Position numbers and translations under genes: made by a program. Positions 24,201 to 34,260 of a stretch of 64,000 bases of DNA are shown one piece after another; the stretch's first letter is position 1; the number at the start of each line of letters is the position of its first letter. The notes beneath the pieces were generated by a model that did not search any database, was not told the DNA's origin, and saw only the letters and a program-made list of their open reading frames with translations. Origin of the DNA: Lichenostomus cassidix (Eukaryota; Chordata; Aves; Passeriformes; Meliphagidae). The stretch covers positions 4,262,380-4,326,379 of the forward strand of contig CM039181.1 in the NCBI GenBank assembly GCA_008360975.2. Reading direction: 5' to 3'.

Positions 24201-27200
24201 ATAAATAGCCCAGGAGAGGAAATAACTCACACAGCACTGTCAGGTCCTTGCCACAAGCAGCAGGCAAGTCCTGCCAGAGCTGGTCAGTGTGTTCTGGCAG
24301 CACTCTGCCAGTCAGATGTTCTCTCTGCGGGGAGGAATCTGTCACTGGAGAGCTAAAAAATCAGATTGTTTTCTATTCCTGCCTCCTGGGGATATTCCTG
24401 CTCATTAACACAACATCATCTCTATGATTTCACACCAAGCTTCCTAAGAAGACCCAAGGAAAAAGGGTGTTTGACACTGGTGGGAGTCCACTGAGATTAC
24501 CAATATCAAGCCAAAGACCCTAATTAAAGACTGCAGCTCAGACACTCACCTTGAAGCCAATTGTCACATTCTGATAATTTTTATTGCAGACCTTGATAAA
24601 AGGGAGCTGCATGCCTGGGCTGCCACTGGTACTTAGTCAATCTGGAAAATCATTTAGCCTTTCTGACTTCCAATTAGTATTTTTCTTTTAATTAGAGTTC
24701 CTGAGCTCCAAGGAGTGATAGCAGGATTAGCTAATTGCTGCCTGTAAAGATATGTAGATAAAGGAAACCAGGTAGGGCAGATTATTTACGCTTCCCTCAA
24801 CTCTGATGTAAAACTCTCCAAATTATATGAAATCATTAAAAATACAGAATGCAGCAGCATTCACACCATGCCAAACCAGGGAACTGTACTGACACCTTGC
24901 TATGCTCTCAAATGCTAAACCTGATCTGAATTATACTATAACATATATTATAAAAGAGAATACAGCCTTTAACAACTCAGTTCTTGCCTTCATGTGGGAA
25001 ATCTTTCCCAACACTGCATGCTGGAGGATGTGATCTTTGGTCAGCACCCCAATTACCAAAGGCAACAGTGGGGTAAGCAATGGTAAAGTTTGCCAAGCTT
25101 AGCACAGAGTTTTCCTGTGAGGCAAGGACTGAGCTTGGCCATGAGAAAGTAACTCACTAATGTGATATACTGTAAATTGATACACAGGTGGGAAGGGAGA
25201 TGCATTAAAAAGAGCTAAATGCAGCCAGGTGAAAAAGTTATCAGGAAGGAGGGCAATTAAAAAAAAAAAAATGAAGAGTGCATTGCAGAAAGGGCAGGCA
25301 AACTGCTTATTCTATTTAACTTTATCTAAATCAGAAGAATAAATATCTGAAAGTACAGCAGTTATGGGGAGAGAGATAGAGAGAAAGAATGAGAGTGATG
25401 GGAAGTGTAGAAAGAAATAAAGCCCATCAGGCAACCCAGCTCAATGAAAACAGATTCCTTTCTCCAAATTCTTAGCAGTTAAAGCAAAACATCTCCTGAC
25501 TCCTGACAACACCCCATTCTTCTCCTTTCAGGCTGGCTGGAGCTGCACAAGCCCCCAGCAGGTCTGGGTGGGTGTGAAGCTGGGCAGATGGAGGATGTCA
25601 CAAGTGCTCTGTGCTCCTCAGCTGGCACAGAGCAGCCACTCCACAGACGTGCCCAAGTGTGTCACATCTGTCAGGACAGTTTAGGGACATCTTCAGCATC
25701 ACCAGCCTTGCAGACACTGATCAGAGTATGGAATTGTGTGTGCTGGAGGAGGGGTGGCTGCCTCCACTGGGATTTTGGGATAAAAATGATCCTTTCAACC
25801 TTTCCAGCCTTCCTGATGTGTTTTCTCATGACCTCATTTGTGGACTAAACACACAACAAGCCTGGGACATCACTGTCACATTGCTGACAATCTCTGCCTA
25901 AACCCACAATATTCAGGAAAGAAAGATGTTTTCCATCCTGTTTTACCTACACTTTAGCCCAGCAGCCCAGGACCAAGCTACTGTATTCCAGCCTGAGAAC
26001 AAGTGAGCAGAGCTATGGAGAAAAGAGCTTGTCAGGAAGCCAGAAAAAAAATGAAATTCCTGGTTCATCATCTGCTCTCACCCTTAAATATAGTCATAGA
26101 CTACAATCCATAAGACAGCTGCTCAGAAGCAAAAAGTACTGACACAGAGCACTTGCTAAGAAAATATTTAGTATTTTTAGTTTCCAGAGTAATGACAAGT
26201 GCTTAAAAGGCTTTTCCATGAATGCTAACTAACTATAAAACAAATCCATAAGTTTGTTTTCAGTTTATGAAGAAGGCATGGATTCCCAAAGTGTATGAGT
26301 ATCTCCTGCTTTAATTATCACACGTTTTGTCAGAGATTATAGAAGTTTCTGCAAAAGCAAACTGTAAACTGGTGTCTGCAAACCAAAACTAAACTATATA
26401 TTTTTTTTTTAATTAGGGAGAATATTGAAGGTCTCAGATACTCCCCATGCAAGCAGTGATCAAAATTAAAATTATATTCAGCTAATTTAGTGAGTCTAAT
26501 GAACAATAAAGGTAATATTACAATGATATTTTCTTCTTTCAACACAGATCTGTAGAGGACATGCTTAAAATGCTGTTTACAATCAAGTCTCTCCATTAAA
26601 AAACCCTTTTGCAATAATAGAAGGAATTTAGGTAAGTCCAGCAGTGAGAATTCTTTTTGTGGATAAATTCTTCTACAAAGAAATACTTAAGCCAGAGGAT
26701 TTACCTTTAAAAGATGGCAAGTGACAAGAAATAACAGAAGATATACAAAATTCCCATTGCTAGGAGAAGCCTGCCCTGCTACTCCAGGCAACCCCAGTAG
26801 GAATGGACAACTCCTGAGCAGCATTCCCAGATCTTGCTGAGTACCAATACAGACCTTTGTGCCTCAGATAACAACCTGCTGCTCCCAAATAATGAATCTG
26901 TGGGTTTTTCTGGTCTAGTCTTGAGACACTGATGTGAAGTTCAGGGTGAAAAAAGAGCCTAATAAATAACTGTAGAGAATTTGGAGTGCTCAGGCCATAA
27001 TCCAGTTCTTACTTCTCATCTCCAAAGAAGGAAATTCATTAAGGTTCCAGCTACAGACTGAATGCAGTGTTTTTCCCTTTACCTAGCTGTGGGTGAGGAC
27101 TTTCCAACAACCTGTAATTTCCTTCACCTCAGGAGGAAAACAAACACTCTCATTCCAGCCAACACTCCGATTCTTTAACTCAGAAACAAAGTTCAGTGGG

Positions 27201-30200
27201 GCAAAACTTTTCACACAGCAATCTGCTTGACCTAATTTCCTCCTCCAGTTCCTGCTGGTGCCAACACAGTGCCCAGAGCAGCTCCCTGGTATTTAAACCC
27301 CCAGCTCTGCAGTATGGGCTGAGCTCAGCCCTGTGTTTCTGTGATTCCCATGCCTGCTGCTCCTGCTGGTGCCAACAGCAGATGAAGGAGCAGGTGGCAT
27401 GCAGGAAGGTGCTGGGAGATTTCTGAAGCAGATCAGGAGAGCAGAACTCCTGCCCACGGTTATTGTGATTAAAAACCGACATTTTTACCTGTTTCTCTTT
27501 TAGAGTTTCATCAAATCAAATGGAGTCAGGTTTGCTAATTCAGTCAAACCCCTAACTGTTTGCTGCTGCAGTCTCAATCCAAGTTTCAGTCTCAGCTACA
27601 GCTCACTCCTGGAATCTAGAATCAGTCAAAGTTTGACTCCAGTCCAGCAATTTGAATGGAGAATAGCAATTATCAAGCTATTCCTTTAAAGCCATAACTT
27701 GAGAATGCCTGTACCAGCCAGGAGCTCTGCTCTCAGCAACCAGAGCTGCAGCAAAGCTCTGCTTTGTCTCCCTCTGCCCCTCTTCTGACAGCCATCCACA
27801 GAATATAGATAGATATATATTCTGCAAGCAGGACAAAGCCTTCTGGCAGCACAATTCACTAAACTCCCAAATGCTACTTAGGAATGGAAACTTCATGGAA
27901 AAAAAAACAGAACAAAACAATCCACACCAAAAAAACCCCAACCAACCCCCAAAAAACCAACCAAAAAAAAAAAAAAAACCAAACCCAAAAGCAAAAAAAG
28001 ACACAATAAACCAAAAAAACCAAACCCCAAATACATTAAAAAAAATTCCTTCCCCTACAAACTGTTGTACAATAAAATCAAACATCACTTCCCATCCAGT
28101 CACTTCAACCCCTAAATGATATTTATTGTTGCCAACTCAGCCAGTTCAGGTGGTCTCTGAAAAATCTAGCTGTAGCTTTGCTGCTTCACAGCCTGTCAGT
28201 GTCTCCACAGGTTCTAGACCCATCTGACAACTCCAGGGATGGTGTGCAAAGAAAACCAGCCACAGCCTGACTGCAGAGCAGATGGATGCACACACTGAAC
28301 ACACACTAAATACACCAAAAAAAGCCAAAAAAAAAAAAAAACCAAAAAAAGAAAAAACAACAACAAAAAAAAAACCTCTCTGGTGGCCAAGCAGAGCAGG
28401 ACACCTGCAGCTTCTGCTCAGATCAATGGTGCTCCACAGCCCACAATTTGAGAATTGCTTGTCCCAGGTGCACCTGGCACACCTGATCACATTTATTTGT
28501 GTTATTATCCAAGTGTTCAGAGCCTGGAATGTGTCAAAGCCTGCTGGTTTTAAGTAAATAAATGTCAGGGTAGCATAGCTTGTATAATCTACTTAAAACA
28601 CATTACTTTTGTGCCTCAAACAAGATCTCACAGCTTTAGCTCCCACTATAAATCATCCTATGCACATAACACCTGCTACTCCAACAAAAGAGTGCATTAA
28701 AAGGCTTTAATGATTAGGAAGGAAATAAGTTTTTCTAAGGGCCACCTGGAAACACAAATGCAGGGCATATGTCTTGCTGGGTACTAGGAATTACACTGTC
28801 AGTCACACTTAAATAAGACATATATATTCTGTACTACCCTTCCTGCTATGTTTGAATAAAGAATAAACAACCCCAAGGGTGCACAATATTTCAGTGTGCA
28901 GGGAGCAGAATATCCTTTCAATGCTACCTATCCAGAAGGAAAGCACTCCTTTATACAACTAGTCATTATTTAATACCAAACAAAACCTGTACAAAAGATG
29001 TCTTTATCGAGGGATATTTTTTCATGCTATTATTGTTCTGTTCCCACCAGCAAGTGAGTTATGAAAAGAATCTTTATTGTGGAAGTCTGGCTGTGTAAGC
29101 CAAGTGGTACAGGTGGTCTGAAGTTAAAATTGGAGCTCTAATTTTCAGTTTACTTTTCAAGTCTTGACTATCCAGCTCAGGAATATTCCCTGCCTGAGCA
29201 CAGAGAGCCAGGAGCAGTGCAGAGCTGAGGAAAAGCCACAAAAATGCAAAAATCCTGTACAGCTGAGCTCTCCCTGAAGCACACAGGACATCCCAACCCC
29301 AAAATATTCAAATGAACCACCATGCAGCTTTCAGCAAATGGAATTTACCTTGAGGTTTGGGTTTGGTGAGCTTGCCACAGGGCTTGGAGATTGTGACAGT
29401 CTTCTGGCAGTCGGCGTTGTGAAGAGCTCTCTTGAGGTTCCCAGTTCGGGTCTTCAGGGCTGTGTTCAAGTCACATTCCCCCCAGGCCTGGAATTGGTAT
29501 TTGCACTCAGCTGCAGCCAGGAAACAAAAGGCAAAATTTGAAATGAAACTACTGACTGTGAAAAGAAAAATGTTGTGAGTCAAATAGGACAGCAAAGGCA
29601 GTTGGTGCTTATAGAGAAAAAGATGTGTGACTGAGGAAAAGAATCCCAAGGAAACTTTAGAGATTGTTTGCAGTCTCCCCCCTCGCCAATGTTTTAAAAT
29701 TTAATCCTCTTGGTTTTGCATGCATATTGCATTTTTGTCATGTAAAGAAAAGAATGCATTCTACTATGAATATAAGTAATAAACAACTAGAAAAAAAAAA
29801 AGAAATAAACAGCAGTAGTGGGAAATGTCATTCACATCCTATATGGCTGTTGCCCCGTTTGTGTGATGTCAGAGCTTACCACATGAGGCTTGAATGGTTT
29901 CAAGAATGCATGTGCAACTATAAACTACTCAATCCTGCAACTGCAGCACTGAGTGTGTTGGTAAGCTCACAATAATCTCAAAATCATGCAAGCTGTCCAC
30001 TAGGAAAAAAGCCAAGTTTGCAAGAGTAATCAAATTTGAGTTTTAGACAGACATCTTGTCCAGCACAGATCTGACATATCTTACACATGAACCTTGTGAA
30101 CTGAATGATAAAAATGAAATTCATTGGTCTCACCCTGTGCTTTCACTGCACACACAGCCAGCCATGCCCCAAATCCCACCCTGCAGAGCTGTGATAGCCA

Positions 30201-32183
30201 TCAGAGTCACAGCTGGGAACTCACACTGAGCACCACAGAGAGCACACTGCAGCGTGCTGGAAGGCCGAGTTTATGATAAATAGGTTAAAAGGACTCTCTG
30301 CAGAGGAGTTCTGAGGGATCTGTATGATCTGCATCCTTCTACAAGCACATTCTAGCTCTGATGAACCCAAAATACAGAACTAAGCCCTTTACCAAGACAT
30401 TTGCAGAACCAAGCAGAAAGCACAGCCTTCCTACTCCATACTCAAAACCTTAAATAAAAAAAAACAAAATAAATCCCTTCAGAGAGCTGTGCTGACCTCC
30501 AAATTGCTTCTTCCAGTTGCAGGGGATCTTACACTTCTGCGTCTTGGTGGTTTGCTTGCACTCAGCCCCGGAGCGAGTCCCCTCGCGTGTCCCCAGGCCA
30601 CAGTCCCCGCTGGTGGGCACACACACACTCCACTGCCATTCCCCACAGTCTGACTTCTTGGCCTTTTTCTCTGCAGGAGGACAAGGAACCGAGCAGGAGA
30701 AGTGGTCAGCACTCAGAGCCGATGGAGGAATTCCCTAAACTCACCCTAAGTCACTTTGAAGGGGGAATAAAGTGGATATTTGTAACATCAATAGGTGAAA
30801 AGCAAAAGGTCTGACATCCTCTTCACAATGCTTTTTGATCATTCAAATTCAGTCCCACTGTCATGTTTACTGGTCCACTGGATATTCCCCACTGGATTCT
30901 CATCTTCAGAATTGGGAATCATCTAAAAACCCACAGAAATCACTGGAGAACATGCAGCAGAGCTCACTGGGAAAGGTCACTCCTCTGATTCCAGTGGCTG
31001 GTGACATGCAAATATCAGTTCCAGCTGCAGCACTGTACACTGCACAGTGAGAAATGGATGTGCTGATGTGCATCAGAGGATTTCAGCACCTCCAGGGATG
31101 CAAACTTTTGATTTGCTATACTAAGCCACATTTTCTAGCAGAATATGGACAAAACTTCAAAGGCAAAGGAGCTACATGGAGAAGGGCAAAGTGCTGTTAA
31201 TTCAGGGACAAAAGTAAGGATCATGAATTATTTAGATCCTTAAACCCAGGTCTTATGAGACAAGACAGCAAGGCATCAAACCCAAGTCTTCACAAAAATA
31301 ATTACTAAGGCCCCTAAAACATCCTAAGTAACTTTAAGTATACTTATATAAAATTATTTTTCTTCCAGGTCTTGTATGTTTATGCTAACATTTTCTCATA
31401 TTTCCACACAACCAAAATGGTTAGAAAGCTCCTTTTTTTTTACTGGGGACACTAATTCTGATAGACTCACAGCTCATATTATCTGGTGTATAAGTAGCCT
31501 GAAAATAATAAGACCTTAAGAAAAACACCAAAATATATGTTCTTTAAAAAAATGTCAGAACTGAGTTTGACAATTATGAATTTTCCACCGCAGGCCTGTT
31601 TCTCCTCTAATGAGCTCTGAGCTCATCACTGACAGCAAGCCAGTCCTGCTGGCTGTCTGTGCACAGCGAGTTAGCCCAGCTCTTTGTCAGAGGATTTCCA
31701 CATCACACAGCAGCAGTGCAGCTCTGTCACACCCAACCCTGAGCGAGTGACATAACTGCTCTTTCATCACTCCTGCCTGGCTCTCCCTAAGCCAAGCACG
31801 AAGCTATTCACAGAGCACGTTTTAAGCTGCTTGGCAATACCCACTGTGTGCTAACCCAAGGGCTGCAGTCCCTGGGGCTGTCAAGCTGCCACTTGACATG
31901 GAAACCACTCTGTTTTTCCCCCATTGACCACAGAACAACATGCCACAGCCACAAATCCCACCCTGATGTCAAGAGGCTAACAAATGACCTGAGTTTCATA
32001 ACACCAGCAGCATCTGACATTCTCCCACACATGCAATCTGGCTTGGGGATGAAGGGAATTAGACTGTGCTTTACCTGGTTTCTCTTTCTTGCCAGCCTCA
32101 GTGGTGCTCACGGCTGCCAGAAGGAAGACAAGTGCCAGCAGGGCAGCTGTGAACATCCGACGTTGCTGTTGTTGCTGTTGCAT
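18164..32183 (-). CDS. PTN: Pleiotrophin precursor, spliced coding sequence (four coding exons)
   Basis: The coding sequence is the join of 32183-32075, 30670-30497, 29510-29349 and 18216-18164, read on the minus strand. The product is a 165-residue precursor (human is 168). Residues 1-30 are a signal peptide ending TTEA before GKKEKP. Residues 31-44 are a lysine-rich tail. The first thrombospondin-type module has Cys45, 53, 60, 74, 83 and 87; the second has Cys97, 107, 129 and 139. A basic C-terminal tail ends KMLD. Subtracting 30 gives 15, 23, 30, 44, 53, 57, 67, 77, 99 and 109, the cysteine numbers of mature human pleiotrophin. The family is secreted and binds heparan and chondroitin sulfate, PTPRZ1 and syndecan-3, and acts in neurite growth and tissue remodelling. 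The paralogue midkine is excluded by near-identity to pleiotrophin and by the C-terminal tail. There are no frameshifts or premature stops. The one-residue shorter tail (E-S where human has A-E-S) follows from the exon 4/5 junction. Confidence 0.97.
18874..18879. repeat. Left target-site duplication of the solo LTR
   Basis: CTGTAC directly precedes the TG of the LTR and is repeated exactly after its terminal CA. Confidence 0.8.
18880..19264 (+). mobile_element. Solo LTR of an ERVK-like endogenous retrovirus
   Basis: This 385-bp element begins TGTTG and ends CAACA, a perfect 5-bp terminal inverted repeat. It is flanked by an exact 6-bp target-site duplication, CTGTAC, at 18874-18879 and 19265-19270. 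Inside, on the plus strand, are two CCAAT boxes (19093-19097, 19136-19140), a TATA-like TATAATAA (19179-19186) and AATAAA (19202-19207). That is the order expected for U3, R and U5. No primer-binding site, gag, pol or env lies next to it, so this is a solo LTR left by recombination between two LTRs. Six-bp duplications fit the ERVK (class II) group. It lies antisense to PTN, 664 bp upstream of the exon 5 acceptor. Confidence 0.85.
19265..19270. repeat. Right target-site duplication of the solo LTR
   Basis: CTGTAC directly follows the CA end of the LTR. A third CTGTACCC occurs a little further on (near 19285-19292); it is unrelated to the insertion boundaries. Confidence 0.8.
19595..19647. repeat. 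TATATA-rich stretch
   Basis: Alternating T/A with TGTATATATAA occurring twice (near 19601 and 19620), in PTN intron 4 downstream of the solo LTR. Confidence 0.7.
22318..22445 (+). repeat. Purine-rich GA/GATA tract
   Basis: Imperfect AGAAAGATAGAGGAAAGAT-like units are followed by GAGATGGAGAGATAAAGG and a run of 12 A. It lies in PTN intron 4. Confidence 0.75.
23820..23950. promoter_or_regulatory. Cluster of homeodomain-type TAATTA sites in PTN intron 4
   Basis: AACTAATTAGTT, ATACTAATTATTAC and GACTAATGAGTTA lie within about 110 bp of non-repetitive sequence together with CTGCATGCCTGCA. This is the composition of many vertebrate developmental enhancers. Function is inferred only. Confidence 0.35.
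24520..24780. promoter_or_regulatory. Second TAATTA-rich block in PTN intron 4
   Basis: CCTAATTAAAG, a GCCAATTGTCAC CCAAT-like site, TTCCAATTAGTA, TTTTAATTAGAG and GCTAATTGCTG recur in 240 bp of unique sequence, with GGAGCTGCATGCC between them. A candidate enhancer on composition alone. Confidence 0.25.
27899..28043 (+). repeat. A/C-rich low-complexity tract
   Basis: The tract has runs of A interrupted by CC, CCCC and CCCCC, including a 16-A run at 27963-27978. The minus strand, which is the PTN-sense strand, is T-rich with clustered GG, GGGG and GGGGG. The open frames here are low-complexity artefacts. Confidence 0.9.
28314..28376 (+). repeat. Second A/C-rich low-complexity tract
   Basis: The tract has an A run of 16 at 28327-28342, then CC, AAAAAAAG and CAACAACAAAA runs. 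It lies 270 bp from the first such tract and has the same strand bias. Confidence 0.85.
29349..29510 (-). CDS. PTN: PTN exon 4: second thrombospondin type-1-like module
   Basis: The exon is 162 nt, phase 1 at both ends. The acceptor is GGCTGCAG before CTGAGTGC and the donor is GTAAAT after CCTCAAG. It completes Ala95 and encodes residues 96-148, from [14 protein letters not shown] through [10 protein letters not shown] to [13 protein letters not shown]. Four cysteines form the two disulfides of the C-terminal module (mature 67-99, 77-109). This module carries the main heparin and chondroitin-sulfate binding surface in the family. The open frame extends past both splice sites (29308-29649), but the flanking residues match nothing in pleiotrophin, which supports the splice boundaries. 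Confidence 0.97.
29511..30496 (-). other. PTN: PTN intron 3 (986 bp, phase 1)
   Basis: The intron runs from GTCAGC after exon 3 to CTGCAG before exon 4. It contains a short A-rich run near 29790-29801 and nothing else recognisable. Confidence 0.9.
30497..30670 (-). CDS. PTN: PTN exon 3: first thrombospondin type-1-like module
   Basis: The exon is 174 nt, phase 1 at both ends. The acceptor is CTGCAG before AGAAAAAGG and the donor is GTCAGC. It completes Glu37 and encodes residues 38-94. The motifs are the [19 protein letters not shown] start, the [14 protein letters not shown] middle and the [12 protein letters not shown] end. Six cysteines form the three disulfides of the N-terminal module (mature 15-44, 23-53, 30-57 in human). 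Trp and basic residues form the heparin-binding face. An overlapping minus-strand open frame at 30479-30712 is a shadow in the wrong phase. This exon is richer in GC and CpG than its surroundings. Confidence 0.97.
30671..32074 (-). other. PTN: PTN intron 2 (1404 bp, phase 1)
   Basis: The intron runs from GTAAAG after exon 2 to CTGCAG before exon 3. The phase and position match the vertebrate PTN gene structure. I see no repeat element or second gene inside it, only unique AT-leaning sequence. Confidence 0.9.
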
Positions 32184-32184
32184 T
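32075..32184 (-). CDS. PTN: PTN exon 2: start codon and signal peptide
   Basis: This exon has one untranslated base (32184), the ATG at 32183-32181 and 36 codons plus one base. It encodes a run of six glutamines after Met1, then RR, a hydrophobic core of Ala, Leu, Val and Phe, and the start of mature GKKEKP. The acceptor reads CTGCAG before AATG and the donor is GTAAAG (phase 1). The start is chosen because the frame continues into the signal peptide and the acceptor lies immediately upstream; reading further upstream enters the intron and has only a TTG. The signal peptide is two residues shorter than the human one and has a purer Gln run (human has Ala and Tyr interruptions). The core boundary and cleavage after Ala30 are inferred from the family. 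Confidence 0.96.
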
Positions 32185-33880
32185 CTGCAGATCAATAAGA
32201 AAGAAGGGAAAAAAAATAAAAAAATCAGAAGTCAGGCTGTAAAAAGTGGGACTCCAAGTAAAGCGTTTTTGGGAAGCTCTGCTTCAGGACCACAAGACAC
32301 AAGCAGGTCAAACGTAATTAGCTGTTGCCTGAATGGGCAATTATCTTCATTCCAGAGGGAATACAGAGATTTTTAACTGTTTTCCAGCCTGTGTACCAAA
32401 TCCCTGATCTGCATCACTGATGTTTATCAGATGAGTTTTGCCAGTGAAGTTCTGCAATTATTGCTTGTTTTTTTAGAAACCTGCTGGAGAATCAAGGATC
32501 CTGACAGCTCTGGAACTTGCCTCTTCTTTTTTGACCTCTGGCTATGTAAAAACATGCAAATCATACACTTCATATTTCAGTTTACCAATTCATATGAAGT
32601 AGGGAATAATCTACTGTCCACCTAGCAAGGGTTCAAGTTTTTATGAGGCTTAATTGACACCTGAAAAGAGCTTCTTTCACAAAAACTTACATGTGAGAGA
32701 TGAGATGCATTATCTTAACTGTCATTGGCATGTTGCTATGTACTTTTTCCTTCCCCCCCAATTAGTGTCTCTTCCTAATATAAATTAAGCTAATTGTTTG
32801 AAATGCAAAGTAGGCACAGAGATAGGATTTGCACACACTGCTAGAGGCTGTCCACAGCATGCTAATGAGCCCAAGATCTGGATTTGGGCAGCAAATACTC
32901 AAATTTAAAAAGGAATTAAAACCATTTGCTTGGGGGTGAAGCATCAGTCATTAACCAGTCACCAAAAGTCATTCTGAGCTTTCCCTGCCCCTTTCTATAA
33001 CTTGCATTGTCTCATTTCAGCCTCAAATATGTCAAAAATAAGCAATCTCCCCCTTTCCTAGAGCCATCTCTCTGGTGGTACCAAGACAGTGGAATACAGA
33101 TTGCTTGGATAAAAGGAAGCTTTCTCCATTTCTTTTTCCTTTCCTCCAAACCATGACGTTCATGTCCCACCAGCCTTCAGAGGAGGTGTCAGCAGTGCCA
33201 CTCAGATGGCCTTTAAAACTCAACCAGACTGATATTTACAGAGTTTAACGGCAGCCTGAGCTCGTTTGCTGAGCACAGCAACCTCAGAGGAGAAACATTT
33301 CTCAACACGAACAAAGAACAAAATGTATTTGGAATTTAATTTGGCACTCCTCAGTAGTCTCTGCTGGCAACCTCTTGCTCAAATGCAACATAATCATAAC
33401 TGACGTGGAAAACAGGAGAGGAATCCCAAACACAGAGGCTTTTAAGTATCTGGCTTTAATATCATTCTAGAAGCCAGATGAGACAACTTAATAGGTATGT
33501 TGAAATAAAAGTTCATTTGAAGACTGCAAGAGTCCTGGCATTCAAATGTCTGAAAGAGCTGTCATTAGCAGCAGTTTCATTTACTTCAAAAGAAAGTATC
33601 ATTTCCCATCAGGAAGAAAGGACCACCATTGTTTCCAGTGACCTCAAACAGAGCCCAGAGTACAGCATGAGTTGCCAGTGAGCTTGGGTTTGTTTTTCCC
33701 TTTCTTCTGCTACATTTTTCAACTCAGAGCCTCTCATGCATCACAGAAAATTAATTAAATTAATAAAACAGATAGATAAATATATAAATACATTTAATAA
33801 GGAATTAAAAATTAAATATGCAGCCTGCATTTTAGCTCAGCTTACTTCAAACTGTTTTTCCATACTCAGACAAGCACCAC

Positions 33881-34260
33881 TTCTATGAGGAAAGGCTGAG
33901 AGAATTGTGTTTGTTCAGCCTGGGAAAGAGAAGGCTTTGGGGTAACATAACTGCAGCTTTCCACTACCTGAAGGATCTCCTGAGAAAGATGCAGAGAGAC
34001 TTTTTACAAGAGAATGCAGTGGCAGAACAAGGAGGAATTAACTCAGACTGAGAGTAGGGCGAGATTAGATATTAGGAAGAAATTCTTTCCTGTGAGGGTG
34101 ATGAGGCACAGGAACAGGTTACCCAAAGGAGGTGTGGAAACCTCATCCCTGGAAGTGTTCCAGGCCAGGCTGGATGGAGCTTTGAGCACTCTGGGATAGT
34201 GGGAGGTGTTGGAAATAAATGATCCTTAAGGTCCCTTCCAGTACCAACCATTCCATGACT
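33881..34260 (+). mobile_element. CR1 LINE, 5'-truncated 3' end
   Basis: The sequence matches the CR1 3' region in order: TATGAGGAAAGGCTGAGAGA, GTTCAGCCTGGGAAAGAGAA, ATTAGGAAGAAATTCTTTCC, CATCCCTGGAAGTGTTCCAG, and an end reading CCTTAAGGTCCCTTCCAG then CCATTCCATGACT. It includes the last codons of the reverse-transcriptase ORF2 in degenerate form (near 34080-34200) and the 3' UTR. Only about 380 bp remain, the usual 5' truncation. It is the bird-type LINE that helps identify the organism as avian. Confidence 0.9.

Larger units (their letters stand above)
18217..29348 (-). other. PTN: PTN intron 4 (11132 bp, phase 1)
   Basis: The intron runs from GTAAAT after exon 4 to TTGACAG before exon 5. 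It holds the solo LTR at 18880-19264, AT-rich sequence at 19595-19647, a purine-rich tract at 22318-22445, TAATTA-rich candidate enhancers at 23820-23950 and 24520-24780, and two A/C-rich tracts at 27899-28043 and 28314-28376. A GC-richer stretch at 18530-18800 has open frames on both strands but no recognisable protein. The rest, including 19650-22310 and 24800-27890, is unique AT-leaning DNA in which I see no gene. Confidence 0.85.

Noticed and set aside
27249..27384. Repeated phrase CCTGCTGGTGCCAACA (two places)
   Set aside because: Only about 16-18 bp are shared and the flanks differ, so a chance or very old similarity.
27678..28490. Minus-strand frames rich in Phe, Gly and Trp that look membrane-like
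   Set aside because: They are translations of the A/C-rich low-complexity tracts.
30479..30712. Minus-strand open frame over PTN exon 3
   Set aside because: It is in the wrong phase. The correct phase gives the cysteine-rich pleiotrophin module.
32184..32195. In-frame extension of PTN exon 2 upstream of the ATG
   Set aside because: The extension uses TTG and runs through the splice acceptor CTGCAG, so it is intronic.
34014..34199. Small open frame of 61 codons
   Set aside because: It is a degenerate piece of CR1 ORF2, not a host gene.
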